64,000 nucleotides of DNA from Mastigias papua (Eukaryota; Cnidaria; Scyphozoa; Rhizostomeae; Mastigiidae), in NCBI GenBank assembly GCA_964019165.1, contig OZ025267.1, positions 5,671,410 to 5,735,409 on the forward strand, in the 5' to 3' direction. This document shows positions 53,721 to 64,000 of this stretch, piece by piece. Within the stretch, counting starts at the first letter, position 1. Every line of letters starts with the position of its first letter. A model generated the notes under the pieces. That model did not search any database and was not told the origin of the DNA. It saw only the letters and a list, made by a program, of their open reading frames with translations. The position numbers and the translations under genes are program-made.

Positions 53721-56700
53721 CTTGATAAATTTGTCAGCAATCTACACGAGAAAAAACAATGGAAGTAAACCTCCAGCATATATAGAAGAGTTGCTTTCAC
53801 CATATTCCATTCAAAATAATGCGTTACAACAGTCAAAGGGTCTAAACTCATTCCAGAACAAACAATTAATAGCATGTAAAAATGTTCTCAAACCAAAAAG
53901 GACACAATAGACAAATTGCCAAATGATGCTTGATAACAAATAGGTAAAAAGTCAGAGATTTCCTAAGGAAAGGAATGCATATATGAGAAACATAGATTTT
54001 TCCTTCACAAATAATAGAAAATATACTTAGCATGTTTTGTATTTCAGGACCTCAAGAAGAACAATCAGGTTTTGCAGTGTAGGTCCTACACCCTCACAGG
54101 AATTTACAGGGAAGACCCTGGTGGAGATTATACATGTGAAGAAAAGAGCTCCAATAGAATAGGTGTGGGGGAGTCACATGACTATTCCATAACAATATAA
54201 TAATCAATTAGAACTATTTTGCCACGCAATTATTACGTTAGCAGTTTTCACAATAAAATTTATATGGTTCACTGGAGATTCTGCTACAGAGGCAGGCGAG
54301 AAGATTTGTGTTGGAACATCCTGCTGTACTACTGTGATATTTTAGAAAGTTGAGGCCCATCTACATGATAAAAAACCATCAATCAAAACATCATCAGATG
54401 GTGATGGAATATGTTCACACAACAAAAAACATCATCATATATCATCAAAAATCACTAAGGAAAAACCTGACAAAGCTTAACACACTTGTACAAGTAAACC
54501 CAATTGCAGTACACACAGTGGACAAAGTGGACATACTGCCTGCACATATGGCACTTTCCACAATTTCAGCTATTAACAAAAGACACAGGAAATATGTAGA
54601 AGATACTTCTGGGTAAAGGATTAGACAAAGAAATGAACAAATTATGGTGCATGTCACAGGTCAAGCCACTAAGGTTGGGGGTTATCTAGCACACCCATAT
54701 TCTTACAGCAATTCCTTCTCATCTCTATTTCAATCTGTAATGTACAAACCTTCCCTGGATTCAATAGTGTACACTATACCATTTAGTCAAATTTCTGTCT
54801 GGAGAGATACTTTATAACAATTCTAGATGCCAAAATTAAAAAATATCTTGCTGCATTGGACTCATTAAAAGTATTATCTCATGGTATTGTTCCTTTAGAT
54901 GAGTTACTGAATCACTTGACAAACTTTATTGTCATTAAAAACAAAGATACTAGATTTCTTATTCAATTGGAATCAATAATACTTGTAATGGACCACACCC
55001 ATATTACGCCATTTTCTATCCAGTCATGCCCTTTTTGTCAACATTGCAGTGCTAGTTTCCAGGAAAAGTCTCATACCCGCTGCCATACTTTGATATACCA
55101 GGGCTATTGGTATATTGTCCTAAGTTTGGGAGCACTCTCTTCATACTTTTAAGACTATCGTTTAGTAAGTGCATCTTGAAAAAATTTATTTCTAAAGATG
55201 TGGATGACTTTACCACCAAAAGCCCAGTACATCGATTCCTTCTTTCATTCAAATGGATGAAATGCTTTGGCTATTAGGCCATAGCCCAGAAAGAACAGCC
55301 CCCTCAAGAAAGAACTCTCTTCACAGCTCCTAGCAACAGCCTTTGCTACTGAGGGCTTATTTGGAAGTAGTTTCTACATAATGTGATCTCACCTGCCAAT
55401 GCGGTTGTTGCAATTATCCTCTCATTTCTATCTTCCACATTGATCAGCAGCCATGTAGCTTTTAGGATTTCGAATAGAATGCAGTAAGTATGGCCCGTCC
55501 CAGATCCCCTGCTTCAAACTCGTGGTGCCATAAACGAAGTATAGTGACCAGATGTTAGGACACAAATCACAAATAATCCTGCCACGGTCCTAGGGCAGTT
55601 GTTACTTCCACAAAAAAATCCCATGTTGAAAAAGCAACAAAATGCAGGGTTTGCTTTGCAAATACAAGGTTCTGTTCAAGTGCTTGCCAAAGTATGCATG
55701 TAGGTAGGCCTCAGGCACCGCGGAACAGGGGGCTGGGGGGGCTATAGCCCCCCACTTTTTTCGAAAATAAACAATAATGTTTTAAAGAGGTCAAAAGAAT
55801 TTGCTAATGATTGATTACTGTAGTTTCTCCGGTACTCAAAGGCGGCATCTGAATTGAGCACTAGTATTGTGCTGCAGGGATTACTTTTTTGTTAAATCGT
55901 GACGTCAATAATAGAGTGATCTAGCCACTTCGCTAAATTTTAGCCCCCCCCTCACTTTCAGACTGCTCCGCAGTCCCTGGGCCTGCGTAGAGGAGGGGGC
56001 AAATTGCTCCAAGCTTTGAACTTCAGAGAGGCCCCCAAAAGCTATGATATTGGTGATTTTCAAATTTCATAATGACATCATCAAGTACCTCCTTTTCCAT
56101 TTCCCCAATACAAGCTAAAAATATCGACTAGCCTGGGTGCGGGGGAGTGCCCCACCCCCACTCTACAGAAGAAGCCCATGATGCCTGCTTAGTCGGTTAA
56201 AGGCAGCAGTAATGATCATGGCATTTCAGTAAGTATGGTGTCTTGATTACCCTTGTCGGTAAGTTATTATTGCTACATCTCTTCTCCTCACCCAAATCTC
56301 CCTTAGCACGCCACTGCTTATGCTACTCCCTTGTTAGAATACCCTTAGCTGAAGTACCAAACTATCATGAGCTGTGCCCAATCACATAGATAGAGGGGGT
56401 CAGGAAGTACGAAAAACCTCCTGTACAGCTAGACTGACGCAATCAATTATCTCTTCTATACAGAAAAAACGACTATACTTATTACGTTTTTGTCGGAAAA
56501 TTTTCACCTCTTGCCCTACCTATACATTTTCCTATCTACGCCACTGGCATATGCCGTATTTACTACTAAGCACTGTCCTTGATTAAGGATTCACAATTTC
56601 GAGTTACAATTCCATAAATTGAGTGAGATCTACACATATGTTAGGCCTTGTCTTGCCCTGGGACAGAATTAGAGAAGCAACTGACCTTGCTTAGAGACTT

Positions 56701-58427
56701 TCATTACAATTCATCGAATAAAATTGATATGGTTGACAGGAAATGAAAGCAGTTACTTTAATTTAACAGGAAATCAAACCTCTATTGCAAAAGTGGTTTC
56801 TTCTTTGAGTTGGGTTGGTTGTTAAGGACATGTCAATGTACCAACAGAAACTAAAAAAGATTTGATGGTAAATATTCTAATTCCTGGTCGTGTAGTGGTT
56901 AGCAATTTTCGCCACGCACTAATATTCGCAAAAAACTGATACATTTCATATTCATGATGATAAAATCATATCACATTTATGTTTAAATTCAAAACTCAAT
57001 GCATACAAAATCTTGGCGAGCGATACTAAAACTTTACAAATCTTTACATGATACACCTCTGAATAATCCTCGAAATCTGCTCTCAAAACTATCAACAATG
57101 ATTAGAAAAACATGTAACCAAAAAACGGCAAACAACATGAGGTTCACTACATGAAGGCAGTGAAACGAGCCTAGAACTAACTATACTAACTATACAAATG
57201 TTAAAAGAAGCTAAAACAAAACTCTAGAAAAATTACAATAATGTACTAGATAATTACAAAGATGTATGGATCTGGCTAGGTTGATTGATATCAATGATAT
57301 TGATTCTACATATTATCCAGCAGGACCTGTACTGGAATCAGCGCCTGCGCGTCTGTTTAAAAAATGGGCTCCCAGTATGGGGCGCTTAATCACGGGGGCG
57401 GATATTAATAGGAAATATGGTGATAGAGAATATAATCACAAGCCACAACGAAAACTCAAGTAAAATGCTTTCAAAGTGCAAGGGATGGACCAATTAGAGT
57501 ATGCAATTAGGAAAGACATGCAACAACACAACCTTAGGACTTACTTGAACGTGATGTGCACAAAGGTAGAAACTGAAATTGAGCCAGAAGTTACCAAACT
57601 GATGAAGAAAGCAAGCAGAGTATAAACACAACTAGTGGGAGCAATGGCAGCACTAGAAAATTCCGAAGAGAAAGAGACAACAAAGGTATTGCAAAGCGAC
57701 TGATGCTGGTGAACTTCAAGCAGAATGTATGTTCGATAAGACGGGAAGTAAGTGATCAATAGGCTACTAGCATTACAAAGGAAATCAAACTAGAAAGGCA
57801 TAGAACGGACAGCATGATGAAGATTTTAAAACATCAATAAATTCCTTATAAATCGTGATTAAATTCTCTGCGCAGAGACGCAGAGGTATGGTGAAGAGCT
57901 TTTTGATAAGGGTGGGGTGGGTGGGTTGTTGTAGTCAAAGGAATCAACCGACAGGATTGAATACGGCACCATAATTAACGACAAGCCAAGATAGTTATGA
58001 AAACTTTTGCAAAAAAGCAAAAATTACCAACTACTTGATGTTCTCTCAATGCTTTTCTTTCGTAAGATTTTAGTGAAAAGGCTCCTCCTTGTATCAAGCA
58101 TGTAATTCTTTGTCGATAACGACATCGGTCTTGGGGGAAAGGGGAGACAGAGATCAGCAGGTCTAATAATTTCAGTTCAAGATTGTAGAACAACCATATG
58201 GTGACCACTATACGACATACTGTATTCTTTTTCAATACTAACGCCTATCACGGACTGCCAAGACACTGCAAAAGTGCTAAATACAATGCAATATTGCCGT
58301 TCGGAAATCAAACACAAATTGACAGTTACCTTCTTGAAGTTCATATAGAATACGAGGCAATAGCAAATTCAATGATCAAAAAAGATCAACAAGGACTCTA
58401 CGATAATAAATCTTATACATGTTTTTT
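53721..58427. other. CNOT7 upstream and intergenic region
   Basis: No coding exon is recognised. A 5' untranslated CNOT7 exon is expected somewhere here. One GC-bounded repeat lies at 55717-55985, and similar C-run/G-run phrases occur near 56130-56165. ORFs at 54350-54616, 54856-55152, 57541-57759 and 57975-58235 have no domain. Confidence 0.4.
55717..55985. mobile_element. GC-ended interspersed element
   Basis: The left end GGCACCGCGGAACAGGGGGC...GGGGGGCTATAGCCCCCC and the right end AGCCCCCCCCTCACTTTCAG...CTCCGCAGTCCCTGGGCC are imperfect inverted repeats around an AT-rich core. Similar termini appear near 8260, 18160-18300 and 35240-35440, so a dispersed family is likely. Confidence 0.5.
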
Positions 58428-58777
58428 TCTATAAGACAACCACATTTTTGTCTGAGCCTCAATTTTCTTAACTCTTCCCCAAATTGGGGCTGAGATTTTC
58501 ATAAGATGTTCTTAACTTTTATTGGAGTAAACTGGATAGAAGAGGATACCATTGCTTGTTATAAAAGTTTGATCTTTGTTAACTAAGACTATCAAAGAGC
58601 AGCTTCACTTTGTGTAAAGGGAGCTGGCAAAGAACGAGCAAATATCGCTTTCTGGCAAGTAAAAAAGGTGAAATTTCAAACTTGAGCCTCGTGATTTTCT
58701 TAACATTTTCTTAACATTTTGGTATTTTGAGGCTCATTTTCTTATAAACTTTTTTCCTACAGAAAAACGTGTATTGC
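58428..58777. mobile_element. TIR element (family E), about 350 bp
   Basis: The left end contains TTTTTTTCTATAAGA then TGAGCCTCAATTTTCTTAAC. The right end contains CTTAACATTTT...TTGAGGCTCATTTTCTTATAAACTTTTTTCC, an imperfect inversion. Non-coding. The ends resemble those of the CACGCTTTTTTATAAG family. Confidence 0.55.
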
Positions 58778-59280
58778 TATGGACGTTGTAATAAAAAGTA
58801 AAAAGCAAAAAAAGGTGCTTGTCTAATCAAGCATCTAAATAACCTACAGACTACGAATTGCATTCGGTGAAATAAAAAAGGTCCCCAAGTGAGAAATGTA
58901 CTCCCAATTTAGTAAGTATTTACATCTGCTAGATGCAGAGACGTAGGAAGCATTTGGAAGAAGGGAGGGGGGCCACAAGAGATTAAAGGCACTTATCTCA
59001 AATGCTGTATTATAAGAGAGACGCCCAAGATTCCTAAAATTGCTGGTTATGCTAGTATATTTAATGTAAACAAAGAAGGGCAGCAAGGGCTAAGGGAGGG
59101 ACAATATAGCGTGTAAGACAACATTAGTGCAAGTTAAAAGTCTTGGAACATTTGCTATGATTACGCAGTAGACGAGCTATAGCATCGACTACCCTAATAA
59201 GCAATGAAGCAAATATGAGCAACCCCAAGGGTAGAAGTGATGCGCATGTTGAAGGCTATGGGTATTCGCTATTGGCGTTT

Positions 59281-60140
59281 TAAACAGTGTTGATTTGTCT
59301 TAAAGAGTGCTAGTTTGATGTAAACGGTGTTGATTTGTTGTAAACAGTCTTGATTTGTTTTAAAGAGTGTTAATTTGTTTTATACGGTGTTAATTTGTTT
59401 TAAATGGTGTTGATTTGTTTTCAACAGTCTTGATTTGCTTCAAACAGTTTTAATTTGGCGTAAATGGTGTTGATTTGTTTTCAACAGCGTTGATTTGTTT
59501 TAAACAGTCTTGATTTGTTTTAAAGAGTGTTAATTTGTTTTATACGGTGTTAATTTGTTTTAAATGGTGTTGATTTGTTTTCAACAGTCTTGATTTGTTT
59601 TAAACAGTTTTAATTTGGTGTAAACAGTGTTAATTTGCTATGAACAGTGTCGATTTCCTTTAAACAGTGTTGATTTGCTCTAAACGGTGTTAATATGTTT
59701 TAAACAGTGTTAATTTGCTTTAAACAGTGTTGATTTGTTTTAAACAGTCCTGATTTGTTTTAAACAGTTTTAATTTGGTGTAAACAGTGTTGATTTGTTT
59801 TAAACAGTCTTGATTTGTTTTAAACAGTTTTAATTTGGTGTAAACAGTGTTAATGTGTTTTAAACAGTGTTGATTTGTTACAAACAGTGTTAATTTGTTA
59901 TAAACAGTGTTGATTTCCTTTAACCAGTGTTGATTTGCTCTAAACAGTGTTAATTTGTTTTAAACAGTGTTGATTTGTTTCAAATAGTGTTAATTTGCTT
60001 TAAACAGTGTTGATTTGCTCTAAACAGTGTTAATTTGTTTTAAACAATGGTAATTTGTTTTAAATAGTGTTAATTTGTTTTAAAACACTGTTAATTTGTT
60101 TTAACAGTGTTGACTTGTTTTAAACAGTGTTGATTTGCAT
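59281..60140 (+). repeat. Minisatellite, 20-bp unit, 43 copies
   Basis: The consensus is TAAACAGTGTTGATTTGTTT. The 20-bp register is kept without indels for 39 units to 60060, and two compensating one-base indels follow. Variant units are arranged in higher order: units 4-9 (59341-59460) recur as units 12-17 (59501-59620), an 8-unit (160-bp) block. Units 23-25 recur as 26-28. Each unit contains TAA, so it cannot be coding over a useful length on this strand. Confidence 0.95.
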
Positions 60141-60771
60141 CAAACAAATGAAGAGGAGCAGTCGTGATTTTGCTCAGCCCTCGCTCATAGTGACCTATCG
60201 AGTAAAGGGGCATATCTCATCATTTGCAGGAGGCCTTTCTTTTATAATTGCAAGTTGTCATTGGCTGAAATTTCTAAACTTATGTATATGTATATCATAT
60301 CAATGCAAATGCTGCACTTCCTCAAAAATAAGTCTCGGCCTATTTCTTTGAAAATACTTTAGCTTACTTTTGAATCAGCTTATTTTGAGGTGTTTTCAGA
60401 AAGAGGAGAAAACACGACTTAGAACGATAAAAAACATAATTTCCGTTAAATGTTCCTATTTTGATGGCTGGCCTAATTTCGAGGGGATTCGGTAGATAAA
60501 TCTTTGGCTTTAATTAGTTTTACTTACGTACCTTTCCTTTCACTCACAACAGTCAATAAATCATTTACAATCATCATTATTCGTGTTCTTTATCATTTTC
60601 ATTGAAAGATAATCCAGGCTAGCCATTTACAAATTAACTTGAAATAGTGAGATTTATAGCTGTAGTTTAATTCAATAAAATCAACAGTTCTCGTCATTAT
60701 TATTACAGTACTTCTTATGCTTTACGTTTTAACTACTGTATGCTTTCTTCATTCTTGTATTATCCATGTAG

Positions 60772-61176
60772 TTGCCTACAAACTATCTTATAAAGCGAGG
60801 TTTTACAGTTGTATGTTTAGATAGAATATCCAATGAAGTTCTTACAATTATTATTATTGCTATATCTCAAGCTCTTCCTAAACTTGATTCTCTGTGGTCC
60901 TCTCAATTTTACGATCTAAGTAGATTAATAATAGCCTCCCGACTAAGAAAACCTCTGCAAGTGGAGAATTTATTCTACAGTCGAGTTGAAACTAATCTTT
61001 TGACCAGTACCTTACGTAAAACCAAAAAGTATGAAGAATTGACAAGACTCCAACAATATCAGTATGACAGTGCTAAGTTTACCAGTCAATCTATTAGCAC
61101 TTTTGGAGTCTTTCTCTTAAGTCAAATGACGTTCCTATCATGCTCAAAGAGACTGGTTCTGATGACAAACACATAA
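60772..61176 (+). CDS. Unassigned ORF next to the minisatellite
   Basis: A 134-codon ORF whose composition looks protein-like (for example SLWSSQFYDLSRLIIASRLR, then a charged stretch and FTSQSISTFGVFLLSQM). I do not recognise a family. The sequence TATCCATGTAG just upstream could be a splice acceptor, so it might be an internal or terminal exon. It could equally be part of the repeat unit it sits in. Further hydrophobic ORFs follow at 61204-61606. Treat as hypothetical. Confidence 0.2.
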   Translation: MPTNYLIKRGFTVVCLDRISNEVLTIIIIAISQALPKLDSLWSSQFYDLSRLIIASRLRKPLQVENLFYSRVETNLLTSTLRKTKKYEELTRLQQYQYDSAKFTSQSISTFGVFLLSQMTFLSCSKRLVLMTNT

Positions 61177-61854
61177 ACTATAACATAAGGACGTTGACAG
61201 GCATTGCTATGCGATCAACATGTAATGTGCTTTGTAAATGAGGGAAAGAATGGGACAATACAGAGCTGTTATTCATCCAATTCTGTTATATGTCTTGTAA
61301 CTTTTAATGTTATTGCTATTAGTTTTATTGCTTTTATATTTACATTTATAACGATAGTATCAACCAACTGTAAACTACTTAGACATAGTGACGTACAAGA
61401 TTGTATGTAGTGACTGTCGAAAGTATATTAAGTTTCTATTACTACTAGCTTTACTTTATGTCCTGTTAACTACTAGTATATTTACGTTGCCAAGCAAGCC
61501 CAACACAAGTTACCCTATTCTAATGAGATTTGTACTTGTATCATTAGAACATGATAATTATTATTATTATTACGATCTTCGTATTACATATTCTGCACGA
61601 GAATGAAAGATTGGACTGACCCTGAGCTCATGGACTTTAACTGTTTTTAAAAATTATTTTACGATAGCACCTCTAGAGGCACCTTTCTGTAGACAGCCAT
61701 GCTATGCCTATATTATAGAGAGTAGCTTGGTCTGATTAGCGTATCTTTAGATTGTATGTATTTAAGTTCGAATTTATCATGAAAGTTTCCAATTATTATT
61801 ATTATTATTGGGGACACGTGCCCCAAATGCTCCCCCTGGTTCCTACGTCTCTAC

Positions 61855-62484
61855 TTAAATATCAAGGTTCTCTTCACAGTTATAGGGTTTTACTTTAACT
61901 AGAATCAAGGCCGAACCATCTGGAGTGTAGCGCCGATCTGCAAGAGTGTCATTCAGGATATTCAGCAACGGATATACCCCGGTAGGCCTATCATCGGAAT
62001 ATTTGGGCTGATGATAAAGTTGTGGGACTTGAGAATCCGATTCAAAATCAGAAAAATCCACATGCTTTTTCAAATGGCACTTTTCACCTTGGTTGAGCTG
62101 GTCGAGTAGCACGAGTGAAAAGTTGCACCTGAAAGGCCACGGAAGCAAATTATCATAAATGCCCGGTACCAACTTGATTGAGAGGACTGTGTCATGGTCA
62201 CGCCTGCTAATGATTACTACAAAACAGTAGCCTCGAGGTCCGGTTGAGTATGGAGCACTGTAGACCTCGCCGTGGGAAGCAAGCTCGTAAACTGGAGGAG
62301 TATTCCATATGAAATGCAAGAACTCAGCTTTGGATTGGTTGGTTTCACTTTGCCTCGTTCCTGTCACACAGAGAGCTTTTACCTCCGCTAACTCCTTTCT
62401 CAAATTTGACACCTCAGCACACAAAGCCTCGAAGTGATCACTCTGGCTATTTTCGAAGTGAGTTTTCAACAGTTTTCTGGACAA
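61855..62484 (-). CDS. TRAF-family protein, last exon only (coiled coil plus MATH/TRAF-C domain)
   Basis: The exon begins after CTTTCTCCTAG (acceptor at 62485-62486) and encodes 209 residues to a TAA at 61855-61857. Residues about 10-42 have heptad-like spacing (HFEALCAEVSNLRKELAEVK), the usual coiled coil before a TRAF-C domain. Residues about 54-202 form a MATH fold: FIWNTPP at the start, GYCFVVIISRR in the middle, then the hallmark YDNLLPWPFRCNFSLVLLDQ and a closing SALILVKVKP strand. TRAF proteins are cytoplasmic trimeric adaptors for TNF-receptor and Toll/IL-1 signalling, and many carry RING and zinc fingers upstream. Those would lie beyond position 64000. The particular TRAF subtype cannot be assigned. 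The stop codon lies at the edge of a repeat. Confidence 0.9.
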   Translation of the reverse strand: MSRKLLKTHFENSQSDHFEALCAEVSNLRKELAEVKALCVTGTRQSETNQSKAEFLHFIWNTPPVYELASHGEVYSAPYSTGPRGYCFVVIISRRDHDTVLSIKLVPGIYDNLLPWPFRCNFSLVLLDQLNQGEKCHLKKHVDFSDFESDSQVPQLYHQPKYSDDRPTGVYPLLNILNDTLADRRYTPDGSALILVKVKPYNCEENLDI

Positions 62485-62888
62485 CTAGGAGAAAGGCAGT
62501 AATAATAATTTCTTGAACCTTGATATCAATCTACACAATATTATATTGCTGATACTACTACACTTAACTAGTTACAGATCGTATATTGATGACCTAATGG
62601 TTAAAATGATTTAAAATCATAATTATACGAGACTAATTGACATGAGATAGAAGCATGCAGACAAAGAACATAGAAAATATAGTAAAACCCCGCATATAAG
62701 GCATATGGCTTTGAAATGAGCCTGTCCTTATAAGATAGGTTGGTTCCAGCAATCAGGGTGCAGGTTCTTAATACTAATCTTATCCCTGCAGATCCTGTCT
62801 ATGACAGCTATACATGAAATTTTTTGGAGCATATATGAAAGGGGTTGATTGTCAAACAGGCTGAATCTATTTCTCAATGGATAAAGAA

Positions 62889-63002
62889 TGAAACGATTTA
62901 TAAGAACCTAGTTTGAACCTCAAACTGGCATAGTTCTAAGCAAATGAACTCAAAATAGACAACTTCAGGCTATAGGTTCTTAATAAAAGAAAGTTCGTAT
63001 GT
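62889..63002. mobile_element. Miniature TIR element, about 114 bp
   Basis: ACGATTTATAAGAACCTAG at the left is inverted as TAGGTTCTTAATAAAAGAAAGTTCGT at the right. The ends match the TATAAGAACC theme of the CACGCTTTT family. Confidence 0.5.
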
Positions 63003-63023
63003 ACGTCTTTTTACTGTGTACAA

Positions 63024-63287
63024 CAGTGGTTCCCGAACTTTTCATATTATTTTGCATGGCGGTCCCCTGCAGTATACCTTTTAGGACTATGGTTTCTTTG
63101 GAGGGACAAATAGGTGCTATGATTCATGTACTTTCACGGAAAACAAACATAAACAATGATATAGGGAAATAAACCATGGAGTCGAACAATTGAAAACTAC
63201 CTCTCGAGTCCCCTGAAATCCTTCGCGGCCCCCTGGAACACTTACCGGTCTCCCAAGGGACCACAAACCCCAGTTTGGGAACCACTG
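63024..63287. mobile_element. hAT-like MITE, 264 bp
   Basis: It starts CAGTGGTTCCCGAACTTTTC and ends AGTTTGGGAACCACTG, the classic hAT terminal sequence. The flanking octamers are GTGTACAA (63016-63023) and ATGTACAA (63288-63295), an 8-bp target duplication with one mismatch. No transposase. Confidence 0.88.
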
Positions 63288-63456
63288 ATGTACAAAGTGA
63301 CTCAACATGCAATCGTCAGCTAGTACAATGCAAATTGCAATGGAGCTCCGATAGCACTCTGTGCCCATTCACAAACAGATGGTTTGTTAAGCGAATGAGA
63401 GTTACAAGTTCGAGTCCTGGTGATATATTTTATGTTACGTCACGTATACTTTACAC

Positions 63457-63629
63457 CAGAGGGGGTCCAACGTTTTCCTAATGAGGGCCAAACATTGGAA
63501 AATTAATAAGGAGCCGGATCACACACAACATATGCAAAGTGCATTTCTAATTTTACATAAATTAAGCCTACAACAAAGTCTAGACTGCAGGCCGCAGTTG
63601 GCCCACGGGCCGTAGTTAGGATACTCCAG
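63457..63629. mobile_element. hAT-like MITE, 173 bp, older copy
   Basis: It starts CAGAGGGGGTCCAACG and ends GGCCCACGGGCCGTAGTTAGG then ATACTCCAG. Flanks are CTTTACAC and CTCTACGC, an 8-bp duplication with two mismatches. Termini are less well conserved than in the neighbour at 63024. Confidence 0.6.
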
Positions 63630-64000
63630 CTCTACGCAAATAAAAGCAAAATACAAACATTGATATTATATTGTTATAACAAACGTACAAATCACGACAA
63701 AATTCTAATGGTTTCGGATTCATCTAAAGCCCATTCATGAAGTGGAAATAACAATATGACAAATTTGTCCATATTACTATAACGGACGGAACACTGATTT
63801 TATAACACGTTTTACATTCTACAAGCACCCAGACACTGACAAATCTCAGACCTTAAATAAACGTTCAGTCCAGCTCTGTGACTAGGAGACAGAGGTCATA
63901 TACTAATGGGGGGGAATTAACACAATATCAGGCCGAAATGGGTCTTACTCAACTGGCATATAATTAAGATCACAAGTATTACAAACGAATTGAAATAACA
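63630..64000. other. Non-coding, probable TRAF intron or intergenic
   Basis: No coding exon is recognised in the last 371 bases. Upstream TRAF exons are not visible on the minus strand within the window. Confidence 0.4.

Larger units (their letters stand above)
58928..61854. mobile_element. Possible 2.9-kb TIR-bounded unit carrying a minisatellite
   Basis: GCAGAGACGTAGGAAGCATTTGG at the left end is echoed in inverse orientation at the right end (…CCAAATGC…TTCCTACGTCTCTAC). The shared terminal part is G-(C/T)-AGAGACGTAGGAA, with GCATTTGG nearby on both sides. Inside are the 43-copy minisatellite, about 600 bp with an unassigned ORF, and short TTATTA runs. The target duplication is not evident, so these could instead be two independent repeat copies. 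Confidence 0.35.

Noticed and set aside
59281..60140. CRISPR-like array
   Set aside because: Units are directly adjacent 20-mers with no unique spacers, and the sequence is animal nuclear DNA.
63390..63416. tRNA-like T-arm (AGTTCGAGTCCTGG)
   Set aside because: No matching A box, anticodon arm or acceptor stem was found in the surrounding 80 bases.

Overview
This is eukaryotic, animal nuclear DNA. It is AT-rich, with intron-rich genes, GT-AG introns, long microsatellites and many short terminal-inverted-repeat (TIR) elements. The recognisable genes are all metazoan: O-GlcNAc transferase, a CNOT7/CAF1 deadenylase, a PGRMC-type heme protein, a single-domain beta-thymosin, an AKAP17A-like splicing factor and a TRAF-domain protein. 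The compact single-module thymosin and this kind of repeat load suggest an invertebrate, perhaps cnidarian or sponge. The sequence alone does not settle the phylum.

Layout: 1-8.4 kb is intergenic with transposon relics. An intronless AKAP17A-like gene (+) lies at 8430-9896 and converges on a three-exon PGRMC gene (-, 12365-15686). Next is 3.8 kb with one doubtful ORF and a 77-bp tandem duplication. OGT (-, 19454-34417) was reconstructed as 15 coding exons encoding 993 residues. Its introns hold all four long (TA)n tracts of the window, a pogo-like MITE, a near-perfect 197-bp palindrome and a hAT-like MITE nested inside a larger TIR element.

From 34.4 to 42.8 kb there is mobile DNA. The main items are a young-looking LTR element with two apparently identical 1260-bp LTRs around only 485 bp of non-coding interior, and a broken PIF/Harbinger element with a TTA target duplication. 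The beta-thymosin gene (+, 43065-44235) is bracketed by two inverted copies of a 0.42-0.48-kb TIR element. CNOT7 (-, 48078-53720) has six coding exons and 282 residues.

From 53.7 to 61.9 kb is repeat-rich DNA, including a 43-copy, 20-bp minisatellite (59281-60140) inside a possible 2.9-kb TIR-bounded unit. That unit ends at the stop codon of a TRAF-family gene (-, last exon 61855-62484; the rest lies beyond the window). Two hAT-like MITEs close the window.

The genes are ordinary housekeeping or signalling neighbours with no sign of an operon. All gene models are hand-built from splice signals and recalled family sequences. No search was run.
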